From Gnetum montanum (taxonomy: Eukaryota; Streptophyta; Gnetopsida; Gnetales; Gnetaceae): a stretch of 64,000 nt of DNA. Made by a program: the position numbers and the translations under genes. The stretch lies in contig MNCI01036474.1 in assembly GCA_015680685.1 (NCBI GenBank), positions 100,518-164,517 of the forward strand, given 5' to 3'. Position 1 is the first letter of the stretch, and each line of letters begins with the position of its first letter. The notes beneath the pieces were generated by a model. The model ran no database searches, was not told the DNA's origin, and saw only the letters and a list, made by a program, of their open reading frames with translations. Shown here in pieces: positions 24,861 to 33,848 of the stretch.

Positions 24861-25095
24861 TCCGTGGTATCAGTTTATAGTCATGATTCTAGGACTATTC
24901 TATGATATCAGTTTATAGTCATGATTCCAGGACTAGTCTGTGGTATCAGTTTATAGTCATGATTCCAGGACTATTCTGTGGTATCAGTTTATAGTCATGA
25001 TTCTAGGACTATTCTATGATATCAGTTTATAGTCATGATTCCAGGACTATTCTGTGGTATCAGTTTATAGTCGTGATCCTAGGACTAGTGCGTAC
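24861..25095 (+). repeat. Hairpin minisatellite after element B integrase, 38-bp period
   Basis: Six units start CAGTTTATAGTC at 24871, 24909, 24947, 24985, 25023 and 25061, exactly 38 bp apart. Each can pair TAGTC with GACTA around a loop of about 10 nt. The array begins inside the N gap and stops just before the integrase stop codon (25108-25110). Confidence 0.85.
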
Positions 25096-25107
25096 CTGAG
25101 TTCGAGT

Positions 25108-26250
25108 TCATGTATAGAATGGCTTCAGGAATAAGTGATTGGTTGGAGTTGCAAACTCTTTTCCGTCCATGTCAGCTAGTTTGAATGCCCTATTGTCGAA
25201 TGCTTTGATGACCAGATAAGGCCCTTCCCAGTTGACTGAGAATTTATCTGGATGTTCCCGAACAGCTTTAAGTATGAGGTCTCCTTCTTTGATGGGGTGT
25301 TTATGAATGTCATGTTGATGTCGTTGCCGTTGTTGCCTCTGGTACCATTCGATCTGATCGAGTGCACGCACGCATTCCTCCTCCACCGAGTCTAGGTCAA
25401 TGATGCATAAATCATTGTTTTGCTCGTCGTCGAGGAGTTCGGAGAGCGTGATCCTTAGAGACAGTACCTGCAATTCTAAAGGTAAAACAACTTCTGAACC
25501 GTAAACAAGACTATATGGAGTTTTACCTGTCGAGGTCCGGTGCGTGGTACGGTATGTCCATAACGCATACACCAGTTGTCCGTGCCATCTTCGTTTGCTC
25601 TGGGCAAGCATCTTTTTGAGTACTATGATGATTTTCTTATTCGCTGATTTTGCCTGTCCATTGCTCTGAGGATAGTAAGGGGATGAAAATGAGTGTTTGA
25701 TCCCTAGACTATTGCAAAACGTTTTGGTCTCGGCACTACTAAATTGTGGCCCGTTGTCAGTAATGATTGTCATGGGAATGCCAAAACAGGTTATAATGTT
25801 TTCGAGGATGAAGTTGCACACCTGTTTAGAAGTAGTTTTGTGAAGGGGTGCCGCCTCTACCCATTTCGTAAAGTATTTAGTTACTGTTATGATAAAGCTA
25901 TGCCTGGCAGAAGATGTGGGTGTTATCGGGCCAACGAGGTCCAGTCCCCACTTCTGGAAGGGCCATGTGATTTGTGTTGTATGCAACTCGTTTGGTGGAA
26001 CGTGAATGAGATTACCGTGTTTTTGACATATACTACATGTTTTGACCTTGGACTGACAGTCGTATTCCATGTGTGGCCAATAGTAGCCTAGGCGTCTTAT
26101 TTTGGTTGCCATTGCCTTCGGTGCGATGTGTCCCCCGCATATCCCGTCGTGTACCTGTTCAACAATTGTTTGGGCTTCGGTACTGTTGACACATGTCAGC
26201 AGAATGCCTTCGTAGGATCAGCGGCACAATGTATTCCCTATTAATGTGTA
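25108..26250 (-). CDS. Element B integrase (catalytic Glu replaced by Lys)
   Basis: Integrates element cDNA into the nuclear genome. The N-terminal zinc module is visible as HDGICGGH then CSIC (H-x6-H, C-x2-C). In the core, the first Asp is in WGLDLVGP and the second in ITDNGPQF. The third catalytic position, normally Glu in NGQAE, is Lys (SNGQAKSANK, codon AAA near 25656). The C-terminal part has the GPY-type motif WEGPYLV. An in-frame TGA at 26218-26220 interrupts the zinc region where CGA is expected; the open frame resumes to give 334 codons from 26112. No chromodomain is seen, as usual for Tat. The enzyme should be inactive. Confidence 0.9.
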
Positions 26251-26634
26251 CTATTTAGAACGCTTGCGTACTGCATCCTTTTGTGCGTTGGTTAAATGTT
26301 GTGGCGTTTCGCCGCGCAGAAGGTATTCCTTTACATCGTCGTACCATTCGTTAGCGTGTGTTGTACTGATAGATGCGATTGGTAGCATGTCGAGAGTGTT
26401 GGTTATGGGCTCAGCACAACTGGTTACGGAGCTTGGCAGTGCATGAAACATGTTAGGGGATATGTTTAAAGCCAAGGTTGCTAAGGTGTCTGTAATGGTA
26501 TTGTCGTTCCTAGAGATATGTTGGACATCAACATTTCTGAATTGTTTGAGTAGGTGCTTAGCCAAATCACAGTATGGTTGTAAGTGTTACACTTTACATG
26601 TATAGACGTCTGTGACTTGGTTTACGACTAGTTA
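26251..26634 (-). CDS. Element B archaeal-type RNase H, C-terminal end, with stops
   Basis: Continuation of the upstream RT-RNase H frame after TAA at 26632-26634 (GDS then stop then LVVNQV). Plant Tat elements read GDSQLVVNQV here, so CAA to TAA is likely. A second TAA lies at 26587-26589. The rest (AKHLLKQFRNVDVQHISRN, then NTITDTLATLA) is the final helix and the HxxR/xN segment typical of the second RNase H. A TAG at 26251-26253 separates it from integrase. Confidence 0.8.
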
Positions 26635-28146
26635 GGAGTCCCCTCTGACTACAAGCCGTGTAACGTCCGAAGCTAGTGTGGCCGCGAGACCTCTGAGGAG
26701 ACCTTCATACTCTGCTACGTTGTTGGTACAATGAAAGTTGAAGCGATAGGCGAAAGGCTTAATTTCTCCAAAGGGGTACGTGATTACAGCGGCAGCACTT
26801 CCTCCTCGAGAGGTGGATGCTCCATCGAAGTTTAGAATCGCATCGTAGTCGTCTGGCACCATGTCTACTGCATTTACATTTTTGTCCAGGAATTCGGGTT
26901 CTATTGTACCTGGATCATGCGTTGGCGACATGATCATTTGATTTGCTATGGCTTGCCCTTTTACTGACGATTGTGCCACATAGTGCAGGTCAAACTCAAC
27001 TATGATTGCCTTCCACCGGGCTATCCTGCTTAATTCGTAGATGTTTCCAATTATAGCTCTGAGCACATTATCTTTGCAAATTATGTTAACTCGATTTTGG
27101 AAAAGATAATGTCGCCATTTCTTTAAAGAGAAAACTAAGGCTAAACATGACTTTTCTAAGTCGTTATATCTCTTTTCATGGGCAACCATTGCATGACTCA
27201 GGTAGTATACGGGGATCTCAATTCCGTCATCTCGTTTTTGGCACAACATGGATGTGATTGATGATTCTGATGTTGCTAGGTAGATGTAAAATGGCCTATC
27301 ATTTTTGGGTGGGAATACGGTGGGTAACCGAGCGAGTGTTGTTTTAACGTTGTCAAATGCTTCTTGGCACTGTGGGGTCCATTCAAAATGGACATTCTTG
27401 CATAGTAGGTGGTTCATGGGTGTGATTTTTCCAGTCAAATTTTCTATGAACCTCCTGATGAACTGTAATCGACCTTGTAGCCCTCGAAGTTCGGTTAGAT
27501 TTCTAGGTGGTCTTAGGTTTGTAATGGCCTTAACCTTATCGGGGTCTACCCGTATCCCTACCTCTGAGGCTACAAATCCAAGCATTTTACCCGTTTTGAC
27601 GCCGAAGACACATTTCTTTGGGTTGAGCCTTAGCTCGTATTTTAAACAATGTTTTAATACTAAGTCAAGATCCTGTACGTGTTGTTCTGACGATTTTGAC
27701 TTAACCACTATGTCGTCTACATAATCATTGAGCAAGTGTGAGATGTCATCGCTGAAAATATATGTCATCGCCCTTTGATACGTGGCCCCAACATTTTTGA
27801 GACCAAAAGGCATCATTGTATAACAAAAGGTTCCCCAAGGTGTCATGAAAGTAGTTCGGAGCTGGTGTTCTGGATTGATACGTATCTGGTTATATCCCGA
27901 GAACCCATCCATAAAGGATAATAGGGCGTGCCCAGCAGTTGAGTCAACTAGTTGATTAATGCTAGGTAAGGGGAAGTCATCCTTTATGGTTGCTACATTA
28001 AGGTCCCGGAAGTTAATGCAAAGGCGGATACTTCCGTTCTTCTTTGGGACTATAACCATGTTTGATACCCATTTGGCGTAATCAACAGCCCTAATGAAAC
28101 CAGCTTGGTAGAGCTTGGTGATCTCACTACGAACTGCTAACGCCAC
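26632..28146 (-). CDS. Element B reverse transcriptase, degenerate RNase H and second RNase H
   Basis: Copies element RNA into DNA and removes the RNA strand. Reverse transcriptase occupies residues about 1-250, with the first catalytic Asp in FMDGFSGYN (residue 80) and the YVDD motif at 142-145. The first RNase H (about 275-390) reads FYIYLATSESS and lacks the usual catalytic Asp, as is normal for Tat elements where it acts as a connection domain. The second, archaeal-type RNase H begins near residue 430 with LNFDGAS, then NVAEYEGLLRGL and VRGDS, so its D-E-D residues are intact. The frame is open for 504 codons. Confidence 0.93.
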   Translation of the reverse strand: MALAVRSEITKLYQAGFIRAVDYAKWVSNMVIVPKKNGSIRLCINFRDLNVATIKDDFPLPSINQLVDSTAGHALLSFMDGFSGYNQIRINPEHQLRTTFMTPWGTFCYTMMPFGLKNVGATYQRAMTYIFSDDISHLLNDYVDDIVVKSKSSEQHVQDLDLVLKHCLKYELRLNPKKCVFGVKTGKMLGFVASEVGIRVDPDKVKAITNLRPPRNLTELRGLQGRLQFIRRFIENLTGKITPMNHLLCKNVHFEWTPQCQEAFDNVKTTLARLPTVFPPKNDRPFYIYLATSESSITSMLCQKRDDGIEIPVYYLSHAMVAHEKRYNDLEKSCLALVFSLKKWRHYLFQNRVNIICKDNVLRAIIGNIYELSRIARWKAIIVEFDLHYVAQSSVKGQAIANQMIMSPTHDPGTIEPEFLDKNVNAVDMVPDDYDAILNFDGASTSRGGSAAAVITYPFGEIKPFAYRFNFHCTNNVAEYEGLLRGLAATLASDVTRLVVRGDS

Positions 28147-28161
28147 CTCGAGTTTGACCTT

Positions 28162-28602
28162 TCATGCTTTTTGTTTTACTGGCCTGAGTTTTGGATCAAG
28201 GATTATGTTGTGCTGGATGATACAGGGGTCTAATCCGGGCATGTCTGTATAAGACCATGCAAATGCTTTGATATTGTCCCTAAGTACGTTTTCGATATCT
28301 TTAGCTAGACGTGGTTTCAGTAACGCACTCAACTTTAGAATTTTAATTTCCCCATCCAGCATGGTGATGGGAGTTTCGGCTAGGGGATCTTCAGTAATGT
28401 TTTTAGCTTCAATGTCAAGGGACTTTGTCATTCCCTCATATTCGTTAACCATTTGCTGTGTTGAAGCTATTGTTGCATCATTTGCTGATGAGCTCGCATA
28501 GACGAGATTCACATCGATATTCCTTTCAACCACGCCGTATGGTCCATCAATGACCAACGACCTGGTTAAGCGCTTGCAATCCATTAGGCAAGTTCCTGTC
28601 AA
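28162..28602 (-). CDS. Element B pol segment leading into RT
   Basis: Same frame as RT, separated from it by TGA at 28162-28164 (QKA, stop, KVKLEV; an Arg CGA is the likely ancestor). It contains the conserved pre-RT motif IKAFAWSYTDMPGLDP followed by I..HNI.LDP, which precedes the RT fingers in many Tat and Athila elements. The first part has no recognised domain. A frame change near 28605 links it to an upstream run reading STILLGSPFID. If Gag-Pol is made as in Ogre elements, the preceding 5 kb must be spliced out for this part to be joined to protease. Confidence 0.75.
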   Translation of the reverse strand: MTGTCLMDCKRLTRSLVIDGPYGVVERNIDVNLVYASSSANDATIASTQQMVNEYEGMTKSLDIEAKNITEDPLAETPITMLDGEIKILKLSALLKPRLAKDIENVLRDNIKAFAWSYTDMPGLDPCIIQHNIILDPKLRPVKQKA

Positions 28603-28689
28603 TAAATGGAGAGCCTAGTAAGATAGTGGAGGTCGTTTTAGGTTTTTCAGGAATCTTTAGTGTACATGCATGAACATGAGTTGACATGA

Positions 28690-28806
28690 CAGTGGAACGG
28701 CAGTTTAATGCCTTACCGGGCAACGAACGACAGTTTAATGCCTTACCGGGCAATGAACGGCAGTTTAATGCCTTACCAGGCAACGAACGACAGTTTAATG
28801 CCGAAT
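28690..28806 (+). repeat. Hairpin minisatellite between RT and the antisense gene, 30-bp period
   Basis: CAGTTTAATGCC occurs at 28701, 28731, 28761 and 28791, exactly 30 bp apart. Each full unit can pair TGCC with GGCA around TTACCG. The stem differs from the 38-bp array after integrase, but the CAGTTTA lead is shared. Confidence 0.85.
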
Positions 28807-28957
28807 TTTGTTGTTTATGTCATTTATGTGTGTAAATTTTATATCTTTTTTGAAAAATTCAAAGCGAATTCGAAAAAGTGCGAAAAACGAGGCAAAAAGC
28901 AAGAAAAACGGAAAAGCGGCGGCGGCGGCGGCAGCATTAGCGTCAGCGTCAACGCGC

Positions 28958-28964
28958 TATAAAA
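28958..28964 (+). promoter_or_regulatory. Candidate TATA box for the antisense gene
   Basis: TATAAAA in the context CGCGCTATAAAAGGGGAGC on the + strand, about 780 bp upstream of the proposed start codon. GC-rich DNA with GGC repeats precedes it. If used, the leader would run through the two GCGTANACGC arrays (29010-29170, 29330-29706) and may contain a 5' intron. Confidence 0.45.
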
Positions 28965-29009
28965 GGGGAGCGGGGGCGTCATTTTGTCATTTGACTTTTT
29001 GGGTGTGAG

Positions 29010-29170
29010 CGTAAACCGAGAGCGTAACCCCAGCGTAGACACCGAGCGAAACCCCAGCGTAGACGCTGAGCAAAACCCCAGCGTAGACGCCGAGAAGACT
29101 TCTGTTTACACCGCATGCAAGCCACAGCGTAGACGCCGAGATGGGCAGAGGCAAAGAACTAGAGGGCCAA
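29010..29170 (+). repeat. GCGTAGACGC box array in antisense gene leader
   Basis: Tandem CCCCAGCGTAGACGCCGAG-type units (19-28 bp apart) after the candidate TATA box. The box GCGTAGACGC is the same palindromic family as in the LTRs and in 29475-29706. Confidence 0.75.
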
Positions 29171-29329
29171 GGATAGAAAGGACCTGAACTGACGTTCGCA
29201 AAGGAGAGTCAGGCGATGCTGCGGTGCCTACCCCGCCCGAGCGTCCCCGCATGGCCCGGATCTTCTGGCCGGTAGGCCTTTGACCCTGTTTTCATTGATT
29301 TCTAGCATCTGTTTTGTAGGGTAGATGGT

Positions 29330-29706
29330 CTAGCGTAGATGGTGTACGCTCGGCGTATACGCCGAGGGTTTCCACAGCGTATACGTCGGGCGTAAGTCGG
29401 AGATTTGACAGCATGTTCAGCGTAAATTTTGGTATTATGTACGGCGTAGATAGTTTTTGGTATGCGGTGTTTCTACGCCTAGCGTATACGCCGAGCGTAA
29501 CTATTTTCGCACGCCCAGTGTATACACCGAGCGTAACTATTTTCGCATGCCCAGCGTATACGCCGAGTGTAATTGTTTTTGCACGCCGAGCGTAATTGTT
29601 GTCGCACGCCCAGCGTATACGCCGAGCGTAACTGTTTTCATACGCCCAGCGTATACGCCGAGCGTAACTGTTTCTCTACGCCCAGCGTATACGCCGAGCA
29701 TAACTT
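29330..29706 (+). repeat. GCGTATACGC palindrome array before the antisense gene start, 36-bp period
   Basis: Units starting ACGCCCAGCGTATACGCC or close variants lie at 29475, 29511, 29547, 29583 (short), 29606, 29642 and 29678; most are 36 bp apart. GCGTATACGC is its own reverse complement. Looser boxes precede them at about 29345-29395. The array stops about 34 bp before the candidate ATG at 29740. Short frames read through it are repeat products, not genes. Confidence 0.85.
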
Positions 29707-29739
29707 AGAAAAATTTTCTGTGAATGTCTAATTTCCAAA

Positions 29740-32700
29740 ATGAAGTCTCCCGTATTGATCTTTGGTGTTGTTTCAATGATTTGCAGAGATATTGAACCTC
29801 CCCTTCTAGTGATTGAGTTAGTTGGGGTTCTGACATGGTTTGGTCCTTTGGAGGGTGGTGACCCGACCCCGAATTTGGTCGTTGAGCACAATGGGGTCTA
29901 GTTCCGGGACGGGGCTTGCAAATTTTTGGCCTTCTTGCTGGATTATTTCGACGTAGTGGTTTGGTCTCATCTAGGCGAAGATGTGGCACGGAGCATTATT
30001 GAGGCCATGTTACCTGGCGCAGCGGAAGACGTCCGAATGTTTATGGAGGACATCGATGAAGGGCCGCTTGTCGCCGAGGGTGTTTCCCCCGGTGGTCTGA
30101 AATCGACCCGTCCATTGACACGTGTGTGGGACCAGCTGTCGCGGGGCCCCAACTACATCAACAACACATTGTTCCTAGCTGGCCACGCGCACACTTTGTT
30201 TCAGAATCCCCTTGGCACAGTATACTGGGTGGAAAGGTAATTTCGTTTTAGTTTTGGCTACTCCTTTCTTTCTCACATTCAAATACTTACTCTCGTTTCG
30301 ACACATGCTATCTCCTTCCCGCAGGCCAAAGGTTATGCCAGATGGGGCCTATGCAGGCGACGATGGGATTGGATTGGTGCGTACGGCCGTGGAAGCGTTC
30401 ATGGTGGGTCCCACCCTGCGCAGGACCATATTGGCCCACACAAGGGACGCCATGAAGAACTTCCCCAAGAAATTTTCAAAGGCGTTTGCGCAATGTGCCG
30501 CGCATGGTTGGTTGCATGCCAACTGGGCCCCTAATGGGCCGATTTTCCCGTCTGCTTTTGATCTGGGCAAAACTTCAAGGTCCAACACTGAAAGTAATTG
30601 GCCAAGTTTCCTAGATGTCATGTTTGGTTTGGTCAATTGCCAAGTGTCAAGCTCATATGAAGGTTTTGGGTTTGCCTTTACAGCTGGCACTACCTCCGGC
30701 AGGGATTCCATTGTGACTGGGAGGACTGAAACTACTCTTTCGATGAAATTTGGTGAAACGAGTGCCACTTAGAAGTGGTTGCGAAAGAAGGCTTCACCAT
30801 CTATTGTTACCTGCTTGAAGCATGCCGGCCTCATGGCACTCTTTGTGGCCCCTAGCCCAAATTTTTCTATAGCGGAGATGATCGGGATTGTAGACTCATT
30901 TGATAGATCCGTCTCTTGCTATAGCGCCCGTATTAAGGGTGTGAAAGTAATTTTTGAATTATCATCCCAATTTCTTGCGGATTTGTTTGGTGTACCTACT
31001 AATGGTGTAAAAGTCGTTATGGACAGGACGCATAAAGAAATTGACATGATCTGTGATTTAGAGGATTGGCTAGGGGTGAGGAAGGGTGCTAAAGGGTTCC
31101 CAATGCAGGGGAAAACGAAGGTTGAGGAAGTCAACGAACTTTATCCCCTATTTAGAGGGCGTTTGTTTCCGAAGACTCTATCACAAGTCAAGAGTCTCGG
31201 TGTTGAAGCAGTGCGAGTCATGCGCACTATTCTGGAGGCTGGCGTGCGTTATAACTGGGTAGAATTTTTATTATCAGGAATGACCAAATATATAGAGCGG
31301 CTACGTTCAAACATAGAGGAACAATCTCATTTTACCTTCGCTTTCTTCGCTAGTTGTATTCGTCGCTTGGCTGAATTTTTGGTGGTTCGTGGGAAAAACA
31401 AATTTGTTTGCGTGATAGTTACCAGTTATCTCGCCCCTGGGTGAACCACTTATTTGACACAGCCAAGTCCCAAGACGCCCCCGAGGGGATTGATGAATCC
31501 CTTACGATTACTACGGGTGGATCATCTGGCCCCTTGCTCCACACACGCGACAGCCTAGGGGTGGAACCCAATGAGGTCCCCCCTACTGCAAGGAAGGCGG
31601 AGCGAGTGGTCAAGGAAACAATAGGCAAAGCGAAATTCAAATTGGGGAAGCGTGACAGCACGGTTGAAGGTACCAGTGAGATTGAGCAACCTAGAGTGAA
31701 GCGGATTCGATTTAAGATTCCTGGTAAAAAAAAATTTATTTTTTATTTCAATAGTTGTAACGATTACTGGTTGTATACAACTGACTTCATTTGTTTTGTA
31801 TTGAGCAGTCAAGAGACACGATTTGCAGACCATACCAGAGGACGAGGAGCTGACCGACCCAGCGGGAGGAACTGAATTGCTGGGGGAGGGAATAGGCAGA
31901 ACTGGAGGTACCGTACCCCTGGATGACCAAGCGGAAACTGAGGACATGCTCAGTAGCTTTCTTATGGGGAATCTTGATCTTGGAGACCCTTCGACGTAGG
32001 AGGAGATCAGAAGGAATGGTATGTCTCTCTACCTAGTTGCAGCCTAATATATTTCTAGATTACCTTATTGTGAATTTTTTGTTTGATTCAGAGGAGAGCG
32101 AGCCTGTCCCAAAGAAGGAGTCTGAGATCCCCCCCGAGGTGCCTCCAAAGGCGAGCAGCTCACGCACGAATGGACCTTTTACTTGGATGGAAATGCCAAG
32201 TAAAAGGGATTTCGTAGCTGGGGTGGCCGAAGAGGTTGTTGAGCGGATCGAACGGATCAATCCTGACATAGGTATGGATGCATTCAAAGATTTTTACTAT
32301 GTTAGAGTTTGATGCCCAATTCTGTTTGTTCTAACGTTTGTCTTTTCCTATGGACAGGTGCCCAACTAAGGTGGGACCCGTCCGAACCCGTCGATATGGA
32401 GAGTTTGCCTACACTATCTCCTGAAATTGAACAAGTGCCTAGACCTGTTTATGAAGAGGTAGCAGAGGGCTTCGTTCGCAATGCCAAAACGGTGTGGACG
32501 TGTAGGAGATCCATTGAACAATTGTGGCTCCAAATCGAGGTGAAAGAGAAGGAGAATTCTGCATTGTCAACGGAACATGACGATCTAAAGGCCCAATATG
32601 AGTTTGCCACAGCTAGATTAAACAATGATCGCACCTGGCGGACCTCTGAGGTCACATACACAAGGTATTGGAACCTTCTCAATCGCCATGTAGGGCTGAT

Positions 32701-33346
32701 ACGGAGGTTAGGGGAGCGCAGAGCCCAAATTGATTTGTTGAACGTCAAATGTCAAGATTGGAAGGCTTTCGCCTCTAAAGTTCGCAAATGGGGGCAAGAT
32801 GAAAAGAACCACAAGCACCAATACAAGAAGTCGCTAAAAGAGGTTTCTATTGAGAAGCGACAGTTAGAGATGTTTGTGGAGGGTCTTGGTCTGCGCTCCG
32901 CCTTTGACACCTTCGCTCAGAACACAATTGTAGAGATGGAGTCTCCTAAACGGCGGATAACGACAGCCTCTGGGGAGGTGTCGGTGGGCGAATTCCCTTT
33001 GAAACGTCCCACCTGGTCAGACGTTGACAAAGGAAAGGCTCTGGCTGATATCGACTTGGGTCTCGATGGGACGGACTGGGCAAGTGTTTCTGAAGAGGAG
33101 ATCCTACGGCGGCTTGAATTTGGCTTGGGGGGACCTCCTATGGTAAGCATTTTGTCTCTTTTTGGAGTTAATTGATTGATTAATGTTTGAAATTTTGACA
33201 TTCGCTCGTCTTTGTGTTGATTATTTCCTCTTTGGTCTCTTCAGGATGAAGGTGGGGATGAGACTGGAGAAGCTGGCCCCAGTGGAGCGGGGGCCTCTGA
33301 TGCTGGTGGACCCAAGGAGGATGATCCTCATGCCCCAAACGCTTAG
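29740..33346 (+). CDS. Antisense multi-exon gene inside element B (HAD-like + transposon-like + coiled-coil protein)
   Basis: Proposed exons: 29740-30236, 30325-31723, 31809-32018, 32092-32271, 32358-33142, 33245-33346; all five introns are GT-AG, 73-102 bp, T-rich, and keep phase to a TAG at 33344-33346. About 1,050 codons. Residues about 1-175 resemble FCP1/NIF-type HAD phosphatases (LLVIELVGVL; FLLDYFDVVVWSH; NNTLF..GHAHTLFQNPLGTVY), but the DxD motif is ELV, so no phosphatase activity is expected. About 200-560 is a plant-transposon-like domain (LADLFGVPTNGVKV). Then an acidic linker, a Lys/Glu/Arg-rich helical coiled-coil region (about 730-930) and an acidic Gly/Pro tail. Lesions: TAG 29899-29901 (Trp in A), TAG 30770-30772, a frameshift near 31395-31408, TAG 31997-31999. 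The 5' end is uncertain: an acceptor at 29786 is an alternative to ATG 29740. Function unknown. Confidence 0.75.
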
Positions 33347-33444
33347 CATTTTAACATTTTTTCATTTTTCGATTTAAACTTGTACTGAAAGCGTAACTTG
33401 AATACTATGAAATGAACAGAGATGGTTGATTGTATATAATAACA

Positions 33445-33470
33445 TGCATATATATATATATATATATTTG
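33445..33470. repeat. AT microsatellite
   Basis: Run of about ten TA units 100 bp after the antisense gene stop codon. Confidence 0.9.
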
Positions 33471-33574
33471 TTGCTGATTTTGGGTTTAACATGCTGTAGA
33501 AATGTAAAATATTTTGGTTTATTTTCTTTTTAAATAGCAATACAAGAAGCGAATATCAAAGTAGAACAGAAAGC

Positions 33575-33845
33575 AAGTACTAGTTTCTAGCCATTTCGGG
33601 CCCCATGCGTAGTTTATGGCCATTTCGGGCCTCATGCGTAAGCAAGGGATGTTTTGGAGGACGTGGATAGATTTTTCAGTTAACCGATCATTGCTGATCA
33701 TGGCTAGTTTTATGTCATTGCGGACATGATAGTTTAGTATCATTTCGGACCGGAGGTGGTATTTAATTGTTTTTCTTGTTTTATCGTAGTTTAATTTTGT
33801 TTTGGACTTTTTATAGTTTAACGTCATTTCGGACTATGAGTGATA
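33575..33845 (+). repeat. Hairpin minisatellite after element B protease
   Basis: Units such as TAGTTTATGGCCATTTCGGG at 29-bp spacing (33580, 33609), then more diverged copies to the protease stop. Stems differ between units but stay matched: GGCC/GGCC, ATGTC/GACAT (about 33712-33728), CGTC/GAC(T) (about 33822). Loops are ATTTCG or ATTGCG. It separates the 3' ends of the converging protease and antisense gene. Confidence 0.75.
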
Positions 33846-33848
33846 GGA

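Noticed and set aside
24514-24918. Frames crossing runs of N (also 51746-52102)
   Set aside because: Continuity through unknown bases is meaningless.
24861-25095. CRISPR-like regularly spaced repeats (38 bp), and the 36-bp array at 29475-29706
   Set aside because: Units are pure tandem repeats without unique spacers, in a plant retroelement.
27305-27724. 139-codon + strand frame, and 25744-26091 (+)
   Set aside because: Shadows of RT and integrase on the opposite strand.
28708-29187. Short frames before the antisense gene as possible first exons
   Set aside because: They lie on the 30-bp hairpin repeats, GGC repeats or GCGTAGACGC boxes; a splice join from near 29271 to 29787 would not keep the phase.
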